From the NCBI GenBank assembly GCA_934533135.1, contig CAKTBG010000001.1, positions 1 to 64,000 of the forward strand: 64,000 nt of DNA, read 5' to 3'. Source of the stretch: an uncultured Faecalibacterium sp. (GTDB lineage: Bacteria; Bacillota; Clostridia; Oscillospirales; Ruminococcaceae). Position numbers and translations under genes: made by a program. The notes beneath the pieces were generated by a model. That model was not told the DNA's origin, did not search any database, and was given only the letters and a program-made list of their open reading frames with translations. Position 1 is the first letter of the stretch. Every line of letters begins with the position of its first letter. Below, one piece after another: positions 1 to 5,323 of this stretch.

Positions 1-17
1 TTCGACCCCATCCCGCG

Positions 18-50
18 AAATAAAAATCGACCCCAAGCATGAGCTTGGAG
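18..50 (-). terminator. Rho-independent terminator of tRNA-Leu
   Basis: Read on the minus strand, an 8-bp stem (31-38 with 43-50, four-base loop) is followed by a run of five T. It lies immediately downstream of the tRNA-Leu gene. The stem is symmetric and could also act on the plus strand. Confidence 0.75.
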
Positions 51-60
51 CCGCTTTTTA

Positions 61-140
61 TGCGGGAGAAGGGGGTCGAACCCTCACTCCGTTGGAACTG
101 GTGCCTAAAACCAGCGCGTCTGCCATTCCGCCACTCCCGC
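61..140 (-). tRNA. tRNA-Leu (anticodon UAG)
   Basis: On the minus strand the 7-bp acceptor stem GCGGGAG/CTCCCGC pairs 134-140 with 62-68. The discriminator A is at 61. The D-arm is of leucine type, and the anticodon stem CTGGT/ACCAG encloses the loop TTTAGGC, giving anticodon TAG. A long class II variable arm and the T-loop TTCGACC follow. The 3' CCA is not encoded. The long variable arm and the anticodon together identify leucine. Confidence 0.93.
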
Positions 141-198
141 AGAAACATCTTAACTTATTTAGTATAACAAGATTTCAGGCAAGAGTCAATTCTTTTTT

Positions 199-229
199 CT
201 CATAATCCGGCACGCTCCAGCCCATACTA
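199..229 (+). promoter_or_regulatory. Sigma-G-like promoter of spoIVB
   Basis: CATACTA at 223-229 is a full match to the -10 element known for forespore sigma-G promoters. CTCATA at 199-204, 18 bp upstream, fits the -35 element partly. The expected transcript start is near 236, which supports translation from the ATG at 261. The family of spoIVB promoters in Bacillus is sigma-G dependent; its use here is inference. Confidence 0.45.
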
Positions 230-260
230 TCCCCAAATGCCGGAAAGGGATGGACAAAGG

Positions 261-1478
261 ATGCAGCATCATGGGGCAAAGGGCTGGAAGATCGCGGCGA
301 CCTATCTGCTGGCAGCGGCAGCGGCAATGCTCGGCTGGTTGTACAGCCGTCTGCCCGGCGAGATCTGGCTGGAACCGGGTCAAAGCATCGACCTGCCGCG
401 GTTTGCATGGGTGGAGCCGCTGTCTGCGGATCTGCCCGGCAGCAGCCGGAATGCGGCCAGCACCCGGGCGGTCGGCAGCTATCAGACGACCCTTGCGCTG
501 GGCGGCTGGCTTCCGGTCAAGACGGTCCGCACGATCGTTACCGACCGGGCAGAGGTGATCGTTTGCGGGATGCCTTTTGGAGTCAAGATGTTTTCGGAGG
601 GGGCACTGGTCGTGGGCTTTTCGAGCATAGAGCAGAACGGCACCATGGTCAGCCCGGCCAAGGCCGCCGGGCTGCGTCTGGGCGACCGGGTCATCTGCAT
701 CGGAGAGACAACGACCGAGAACAACGACGCCGTAAAGGACGCGCTGGAAGCCGCCGCTGGGCCGGTGGAAGTGGTTTATATCCGAGACGGCGAACAGCGT
801 CAGACCACCCTGACCCCCCTCTGGGACGCTGCATCCGGCCAGTGGAGAGCCGGGATGTGGGTGCGGGATTCCTCAGCAGGGGTGGGAACGCTGACGTTTG
901 CAGACCCGGAGCGCGGCGTGTTTGCGGGGCTGGGTCACCCGATCAGCGACAGTGACACCGGCGCGAGCATCGCCCTGCGGAGCGGCGAGATCGTGCCTTG
1001 CGAGATTACCGGCTGCAGCAAGGGCACTGCGGGCAGCCCCGGCGAGCTGAAGGGGCGGTTCCTCAGTGCCCACGCCATCGGCAGCATCCGGATCAACGGC
1101 GAAAACGGCGTTTACGGCACCACCCGCACCCGGTTTTCGGGCCGACCGATGCCAGTGGCCTTTGCGCAGGAAGTCATGACCGGCGAGGCGGAGATCTGGA
1201 CAACGGTGGCGGGGGAGACGCCCCGATCGTACCGGGTGACCATTGAAAAGATCAACGACGCAGATCTTCGCCGGAACATGGTGATCCGGGTGACGGACAA
1301 GGAGCTTCTGGCGGCGACCGGAGGCATTGTGCAGGGGATGAGCGGCAGCCCTGTCGTGCAGAACGGCCGTCTGGTGGGGGCTGTGACCCATGTTCTGGTC
1401 AATGACCCCACCCGTGGCTATGGCATTTTTGCGCAGACCATGCTCCGGCAGGTGGAACAGATCGCGGAAGATGGTTAA
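261..1478 (+). CDS. spoIVB: SpoIVB signalling serine protease (S55)
   Basis: The product has 405 residues. It has an N-terminal membrane anchor (about residues 9-29), a PDZ domain (about 110-180) and a C-terminal S55 peptidase domain. The expected triad is visible: H226 in GLGHP, D346 and S361 in GMSGSP. In Bacillus, SpoIVB is secreted from the forespore and cleaves SpoIVFA, which releases SpoIVFB to activate pro-sigma-K; a spoIVFA/B-like pair lies 2.8 kb downstream. I prefer ATG 261 to the in-frame ATG 237, because 237 would sit at the predicted transcript start and lacks a ribosome site, whereas GGAAAGGGA precedes 261. spo0A follows, as in other spore formers. Confidence 0.93.
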   Translation: MQHHGAKGWKIAATYLLAAAAAMLGWLYSRLPGEIWLEPGQSIDLPRFAWVEPLSADLPGSSRNAASTRAVGSYQTTLALGGWLPVKTVRTIVTDRAEVIVCGMPFGVKMFSEGALVVGFSSIEQNGTMVSPAKAAGLRLGDRVICIGETTTENNDAVKDALEAAAGPVEVVYIRDGEQRQTTLTPLWDAASGQWRAGMWVRDSSAGVGTLTFADPERGVFAGLGHPISDSDTGASIALRSGEIVPCEITGCSKGTAGSPGELKGRFLSAHAIGSIRINGENGVYGTTRTRFSGRPMPVAFAQEVMTGEAEIWTTVAGETPRSYRVTIEKINDADLRRNMVIRVTDKELLAATGGIVQGMSGSPVVQNGRLVGAVTHVLVNDPTRGYGIFAQTMLRQVEQIAEDG

Positions 1479-1517
1479 GACCCAGCAAAGAAATTTTCGC
1501 TGCACGGCGAAATTCAT

Positions 1518-1546
1518 TTGTAAAAACGCGGTAATTCGTGTATTTT
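1518..1546 (+). promoter_or_regulatory. Upstream promoter P1 of spo0A (sigma-A-like)
   Basis: TTGTAA (1518-1523), a 17-bp spacer and TATTTT (1541-1546) form a vegetative-type promoter about 135 bp upstream of spo0A. It would start near 1553, so the 0A box at 1575 lies inside its early transcribed region. Confidence 0.4.
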
Positions 1547-1574
1547 TCTGCTTTGGCGAAAATGCTGCGGCAGA

Positions 1575-1581
1575 TTCGACA
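1575..1581 (-). promoter_or_regulatory. Perfect 0A box (Spo0A binding site)
   Basis: TTCGACA on the plus strand is TGTCGAA on the minus strand, a 7/7 match to the Spo0A-box core. It lies between the two candidate spo0A promoters, downstream of P1 and 30 bp upstream of the -35 of P2. This suggests autoregulation, with P1 repressed and P2 activated. Confidence 0.5.
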
Positions 1582-1611
1582 GAAAAAACGCAAAGAAGAC
1601 AAAAACGGCTG

Positions 1612-1640
1612 TTGAACTTGATGGAAAAATATGGTAAAAT
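1612..1640 (+). promoter_or_regulatory. Proximal promoter P2 of spo0A
   Basis: TTGAAC (1612-1617), a 17-bp spacer and TAAAAT (1635-1640) give a start near 1647. This leaves a 33-base leader containing GGAGGG at 1667-1672, 7 bases before the spo0A ATG. Confidence 0.55.
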
Positions 1641-1679
1641 CCAAATCGTTAGGGGAACTGCACAATGGAGGGTAGAACA

Positions 1680-2438
1680 ATGGACAAAGTAAGATTTTTA
1701 ATGTCGGATACCAGTGCGGAGACCACGGCAGCCTGCCGGGAAGCACTGGAACAAAAGGGTGTCAGCGTGACCGTGGAAGAAAAAGACGGTGCCAAGATCC
1801 TGCAGCGGATGCTGAAGGTACGCCCTCAGGTGGTTTTGCTGGATGCTTTCATGCCCGGTCTGGATGCCGTGGCGGTCAAGCAGAAGTACAACGAAGCCTG
1901 CGACCAGCACACGACCTTCTTCGTGACGGGGGCGTTCCAGAGCGAAGAAATGGTGCAGGAACTTCTGGACGAGGGCTTTGCGTATTACTTCGTCAAACCG
2001 TTTGACGAGGATGTTCTGGCAAACCGCGTCCTCAAGGCGGCCTATGCACCCGCCAAGCGGATCGTCCAGACCAGTTTGGACAGCGACGAGCTGATGGTCA
2101 CAGAGCTGCTCCACCAGCTGGGTGTGCCCGCCCACATCAAAGGCTACCAGTTCCTGCGGGATGCCATCCTGCTCACCATGAATGAGCCGGATTATATCAA
2201 CGCAGTGACCAAGCGGCTCTACCCGGAGGTTGCCAAGACCAACGGCACCACCGCCAGTCGGGTGGAGCGCGCCATCCGCCATGCCATCGAGGTGGCGTGG
2301 GATCGCGGCGATGTAGAGACCCTCAACCGCTATTTCGGCTACACCATCCACAGCCTGCGCGGAAAACCGACAAACTCGGAGTTCATCGCCATGATCGCCG
2401 ATAAAATGCGGCTGGATAAACGGCAGAGGGTGGGGTAA
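1680..2438 (+). CDS. spo0A: Spo0A, master regulator of sporulation
   Basis: The protein has 252 residues: an N-terminal receiver domain (1-120), a short linker and the C-terminal Spo0A DNA-binding domain (about 135-250). The latter carries the conserved recognition-helix region TTASRVERAIRHAIEVAW and the ending KPTNSEFIA. Phospho-acceptor D55, T83 and K106 are in place. Only one acidic-pocket residue is present (D10), with T11 where Bacillus has the second Asp. The start at 1680 is set by GGAGGG at 1667-1672; the in-frame ATG at 1665 overlaps that ribosome site. The gene follows spoIVB and ends at a strong terminator. Family identity is certain; phosphorylation behaviour may differ. Confidence 0.97.
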   Translation: MDKVRFLMSDTSAETTAACREALEQKGVSVTVEEKDGAKILQRMLKVRPQVVLLDAFMPGLDAVAVKQKYNEACDQHTTFFVTGAFQSEEMVQELLDEGFAYYFVKPFDEDVLANRVLKAAYAPAKRIVQTSLDSDELMVTELLHQLGVPAHIKGYQFLRDAILLTMNEPDYINAVTKRLYPEVAKTNGTTASRVERAIRHAIEVAWDRGDVETLNRYFGYTIHSLRGKPTNSEFIAMIADKMRLDKRQRVG

Positions 2439-2473
2439 AATTCTCTCATCGCACCGTAAATTGAAACAAAATG

Positions 2474-2522
2474 AAAACCTTCCGGCTTCTCAGGTTCATC
2501 CTGAAGAGGCCGGAAGGTTTTT
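2474..2522 (+). terminator. Terminator of spo0A
   Basis: A stem of AAAACCTTCCGGC pairs with GCCGGAAGGTTTT and ends in T5. A-rich sequence also precedes the stem, so it may serve both strands, including the minus-strand regulator gene that ends at 2558. Confidence 0.85.
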
Positions 2523-2557
2523 GCTGTTTATTGTTGGCTACGTTTTATTTCATTGCG

Positions 2558-2731
2558 TCACGGTTCCACTTTGATCTTATCTTTTGCATATTCCAGCGCA
2601 AGCCCGATCAGCTCGTTCCGGGAACGGTTCGTTTTCTGCGCCAAATCATCGTAAAAATCGACGATGGACTTGTCCACCCGGATCGTGAACATCACCGGTT
2701 CGGTGCGCTTGGTTATTTTCAGTTCATCCAT
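2558..2731 (-). CDS. Ribbon-helix-helix DNA-binding protein (CopG/Arc type)
   Basis: A small protein of 57 residues. It begins with a basic/acidic stretch, followed by a beta strand (PVMFTIRVDKSI) and two helices with the turn NRSRNELI, the usual ribbon-helix-helix pattern. Such proteins dimerise and bind short inverted repeats; a perfect one lies 58 bp upstream (2789-2806). Start ATG 2731 is preceded by AGGG at 8 bases; the in-frame GTG and ATG at 2740 and 2737 sit inside that site. No toxin gene is adjacent, so an antitoxin role is unlikely. It is divergent from the secreted-protein gene and may control it; that link is inference. Confidence 0.7.
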   Translation of the reverse strand: MDELKITKRTEPVMFTIRVDKSIVDFYDDLAQKTNRSRNELIGLALEYAKDKIKVEP

Positions 2732-2788
2732 AATCATCACCCTGCTTCTATTATGATATGCAAGACGATAGAAAGATATGTTTTAAAT

Positions 2789-2806
2789 ATGTTTACAACT
2801 AAACAT
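2789..2806. promoter_or_regulatory. Perfect 7-bp inverted repeat, candidate operator
   Basis: ATGTTTA-CAAC-TAAACAT is an exact inverted repeat. It covers the -35 hexamer of the rightward promoter at 2792-2819 and lies between the ribbon-helix-helix gene and the secreted-protein gene. Its position suits a repressor site. Confidence 0.5.
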
Positions 2807-2819
2807 AAAGTGATATAAT
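2792..2819 (+). promoter_or_regulatory. Sigma-A promoter of the secreted-protein/lipoprotein pair
   Basis: TTTACA (2792-2797), a 16-bp spacer and TATAAT (2814-2819). The start is expected near 2826, giving a leader of about 49 bases before ATG 2875. Confidence 0.65.
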
Positions 2820-2874
2820 GAGATTTGAAAAGTCCGGAGCAAACCGGAGACGAAAAAAGAAAAGAGGAATGCAC

Positions 2875-3690
2875 ATGAGACGAAGAATGCAAGTCGGTTG
2901 TCTTGCCCTTTCTGCACTGCTGTTGTTTGCACCGGGGGCATCGCTGGCAGTGCGGGCTGAAACGCCAAACGTTGCCGTATTTGCTGAAAATGCGGATGCA
3001 GCGGTGACACCGGAAAGCGTGGAAGAACTGATTGCGCAGATCGGCGATGTGACGCCGAAAAAAGCCGATGCCATTGCAAATGCCTGGAATGCCTATTCAC
3101 AACTGGACGAAGGCTCCCGGGCTTTGGTGCGGAATATTGATGTGCTGACCGAAGCACAGCAGGTGCTTGAGATCCAGCAGGCATTGGAAAAACTCTGGGT
3201 ACAGCGGGATGACGTCGAGCGGCGGAGCTGGATCGAGGGAACCGTGAGCAATCACTCGCTTTCGCGCAGCATCGCACTGCCGTATTTCGGATATTTCGAT
3301 GATTCTGGTGTCGGACCGTTGCGCTGGAAGATCGTATATTACGGCACAGATTGGGTCTTTTACAAAACAGCCGTGTTTGCAATCGACGATGAAACGTACT
3401 ATAAAAACTTCGAGTACCGGGATGTTGTCCGAGACAATGCCCGCGGGTATGTCTGGGAAGTGGCCGACTTTGTTGCGACCGATGAAGATGTCGAGCTTTT
3501 GCAGAAAATCGCGCAGTCGAAAAAGACGGTGATCCGCTTCAAAGGAGACAAAAACAGCGCACAGTATACGGTGCAGAAGAAAGATAAAGAACGGATCCCA
3601 CTGCTTCTGCACGCTTACGACTTAATGAGCAATGCCAGCACAGAAGTACAGGCAAAGGCTCTTGCGGGCATCAAACAGAAAAACTATTGA
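2875..3690 (+). CDS. Secreted protein of unknown function
   Basis: The protein has 271 residues with a clear Sec signal peptide (RRRMQ, hydrophobic core 8-20, likely cleavage after VRA near residue 28). Residues about 49-100 resemble a roughly 60-residue module repeated in many clostridial surface proteins (VEELI..IG.VT...AI..A..AY..L.......V.N.D.LT.A...L). The remainder, with many aromatic and charged residues, matches no family I recognise. ATG 2875 is chosen because GAGGA precedes it by 6-7 bases; an upstream in-frame ATG at 2869 is too close. It is followed after 20 bases by a lipoprotein gene, so both may act at the cell surface. Confidence 0.6.
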   Translation: MRRRMQVGCLALSALLLFAPGASLAVRAETPNVAVFAENADAAVTPESVEELIAQIGDVTPKKADAIANAWNAYSQLDEGSRALVRNIDVLTEAQQVLEIQQALEKLWVQRDDVERRSWIEGTVSNHSLSRSIALPYFGYFDDSGVGPLRWKIVYYGTDWVFYKTAVFAIDDETYYKNFEYRDVVRDNARGYVWEVADFVATDEDVELLQKIAQSKKTVIRFKGDKNSAQYTVQKKDKERIPLLLHAYDLMSNASTEVQAKALAGIKQKNY

Positions 3691-3710
3691 TGAAAAAGGA
3701 GACGAAGACC

Positions 3711-4139
3711 ATGACAAAAGCAAAGAAATTTCTTGCACTCTGCCTTACGGCGATTCTGCTGATGGTATTGGCGGGGTGTTCCGGATATGCGCCGTCCATT
3801 ACGGTTCCGAAACCTGCCGGACCGACAATTTCTGAAAACGTATCCAGCATTCAGAAAAATGGGTATCGGATCACCTCGATCCGGTATTATAATGTGGTCT
3901 CCATCACGACAGAGGACGGCACTGTGGTCTCGACCCACGAGCAGGAAGTTCCGGCAGGCAAAATTGCGGTGATCCGGCTTCGTTCTGTCAGCGGTGACAC
4001 GGCGCGTGTGACAGATCCGCACATCGTTGCCAATCTGGATTCGGGCATCCGGGTCGGTCAGCGGTGTGCTTATGCCAAAGGCTTGATCGGAACCGCCAAC
4101 ATCCAGCTGAATTTTATCGTTTTCGGTTCTGACAGCTGA
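3711..4139 (+). CDS. Small lipoprotein of unknown function
   Basis: The product has 142 residues with a lipoprotein signal (positive start, hydrophobic core, lipobox LAGC with Cys23). The mature part is a short, probably beta-rich domain without a family I recognise. AAGGAGA lies 8 bases before ATG 3711; in-frame codons at 3687-3690 overlap the end of the preceding gene and lack their own site. It shares the promoter at 2792-2819 with the secreted protein and is followed by a terminator at 4156, so the two probably form a two-gene unit whose surface role is unknown. Confidence 0.6.
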   Translation: MTKAKKFLALCLTAILLMVLAGCSGYAPSITVPKPAGPTISENVSSIQKNGYRITSIRYYNVVSITTEDGTVVSTHEQEVPAGKIAVIRLRSVSGDTARVTDPHIVANLDSGIRVGQRCAYAKGLIGTANIQLNFIVFGSDS

Positions 4140-4155
4140 CGATGGAGCGCACACG

Positions 4156-4188
4156 AAAGGGCTTGCGGGAGACCGCAGGCTCTTTTTT
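4156..4188 (+). terminator. Terminator of the secreted-protein/lipoprotein unit
   Basis: AAAGGGCTTGCGG pairs with CCGCAGGCTCTTT across a GAGA loop (two G-T pairs) and ends in T6. Confidence 0.8.
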
Positions 4189-4197
4189 GATGCGGCT

Positions 4198-4228
4198 GAT
4201 TCTTTTCCGGCCAACATCCGCATACACT
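4198..4228 (+). promoter_or_regulatory. Sigma-E-like promoter of spoIVFA/B
   Basis: CATACACT at 4221-4228 fits the sigma-E -10 pattern CATACANT. A weak -35 (GATTCTT, 4198-4204) lies 16 bp upstream. The start codon at 4253 would be about 18 bases into the transcript. Bacillus spoIVFAB is sigma-E dependent, which fits. Confidence 0.4.
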
Positions 4229-4252
4229 GCTGAAAAAACAGGAGGGTGCGGG

Positions 4253-4813
4253 ATGCGGAAAGCGATGGGGAAGAGCGGGCACAGTAGAAAAGCTGGTTTG
4301 CTGACGATAGCAGTGTTCGGGCTGCTTTTAGCGTATGCGCTGGGGCTGACGGTGCAGGCAGGCCGGGCGGCACCGGCGGGATGCTCCCTTCGGGAGATCG
4401 CGCCTGCGGAGACAGCCTGCTTTCCGCTGGAAAGCACCCAATGGCGGATCTCGGACGGTTATGGCTGGCGAAACGATCCATTTACGGGCGAGAAGACCTT
4501 TCACCGGGGGATCGACCTTGCCTGCGCGGAGGGCACACCGGTGCGGGCGGTCATGGGCGGTGTGGTGGCATCGGCGCGGCACAGCGGCAGCTATGGCAAC
4601 GTTCTGCGGCTTTGTCACGACGGCGGGCAGGAAACCATCTACGCCCATCTGCAATATCTCTATGTGCGTTCCGGCGAGGTGGTGCAGGCCGGGGCACTGC
4701 TGGGAACAGCGGGGCAGACCGGACGGGCGACCGGCGTACACCTGCATCTGGAGCTGCTGTCCGGCGGCACCGTCTATGACCCCTCGGTAATTCTGGAGAA
4801 AGGCAGACGATGA
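4253..4813 (+). CDS. SpoIVFA-like membrane protein with LytM/M23 domain
   Basis: The protein has 186 residues: one N-terminal membrane segment (about 15-34) and an extracytoplasmic M23 domain (about 65-185). All zinc-site residues are visible: H84 and D88 (HRGID), H132 (AHL) and H163/H165 (HLHLE). Its gene overlaps the SpoIVFB-like protease gene by 4 bases (ATGA), the position of SpoIVFA in Bacillus, where SpoIVFA anchors and inhibits SpoIVFB and is cut by SpoIVB. The intact zinc site leaves open that this is a peptidoglycan endopeptidase. GGAGGG at 4241-4246 decides the start; in-frame ATG 4142 lies upstream of a terminator. Confidence 0.75.
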   Translation: MRKAMGKSGHSRKAGLLTIAVFGLLLAYALGLTVQAGRAAPAGCSLREIAPAETACFPLESTQWRISDGYGWRNDPFTGEKTFHRGIDLACAEGTPVRAVMGGVVASARHSGSYGNVLRLCHDGGQETIYAHLQYLYVRSGEVVQAGALLGTAGQTGRATGVHLHLELLSGGTVYDPSVILEKGRR

Positions 4814-5271
4814 AACGCTGGTTTTGGGAACGCTGGTTTCACATCGGCCCGCTGACCTTCCGGGATCCGCTGCTGTTGTGCGGGCTGTTGTATCTGCTGT
4901 TCTGGTTCGATGCCAGCGGCTTTCTGCGAGCCGGGCTGTGGGCGGCGGTCTGCCACGAGACCGGGCACATTCTGGCGTATCTCTGGATCCTGCATCGGAT
5001 GCCCCGCATCGACGTGACGCTGACCGGCTTTTGCCTGCGGGTGCCGCGGGAGTCACTGAACCGGATGCAGACCTTTTGGCTGGCGGCCGCAGGCCCCGGT
5101 GCCAATCTGCTTCTGGCGGCGGTCTGGGCATTCCGGATGGATCGGCAGGCTACCGTGAAGGGCTGGGCGTTTCTCACGGCGAACCTTCTGACGGCGGCGT
5201 TCAACCTGCTGCCGATCCCACCGCTGGATGGAGCGGAGCTGCTGAAAAACTTGCATTTACCGCGCAAATAG
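4810..5271 (+). CDS. SpoIVFB-like intramembrane metalloprotease (M50), CBS domain absent
   Basis: The protein has 153 residues with about four membrane segments. The site-2-protease motifs are present: H49-E50-T51-G52-H53 and NLLPIPPLDG (132-141) with the third ligand D140. In Bacillus, SpoIVFB cuts pro-sigma-K in the mother cell. That enzyme is about 290 residues and has a C-terminal CBS domain for substrate and ATP binding; here the protein stops soon after the DG motif. No sigK gene is in the window. The substrate is therefore unknown, although linkage to the SpoIVFA-like gene and to spoIVB argues for a sporulation role. Confidence 0.8.
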   Translation: MKRWFWERWFHIGPLTFRDPLLLCGLLYLLFWFDASGFLRAGLWAAVCHETGHILAYLWILHRMPRIDVTLTGFCLRVPRESLNRMQTFWLAAAGPGANLLLAAVWAFRMDRQATVKGWAFLTANLLTAAFNLLPIPPLDGAELLKNLHLPRK

Positions 5272-5279
5272 GGTACAAT
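5251..5279 (+). promoter_or_regulatory. Sigma-A promoter of the radical-SAM operon
   Basis: TTGCAT (5251-5256), a 17-bp spacer and TACAAT (5274-5279). It overlaps the last codons of the spoIVFB-like gene and serves the gene starting at 5324. Confidence 0.65.
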
Positions 5280-5323
5280 ACAGAGACGATAAAAATTCGA
5301 GTGTTCTGCAATGGAGGAACCTG

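Noticed and set aside
1..20. Possible 3' end of a plus-strand tRNA (TTCGACCCCATCCCGCG)
   Set aside because: Only a T-loop-like and acceptor-like fragment is visible at the window edge. No consistent acceptor pairing can be tested without the upstream sequence.
2558..2731. Toxin-antitoxin pair around the ribbon-helix-helix gene
   Set aside because: No small toxin-like gene lies on either side; the neighbours are spo0A and a secreted protein gene.
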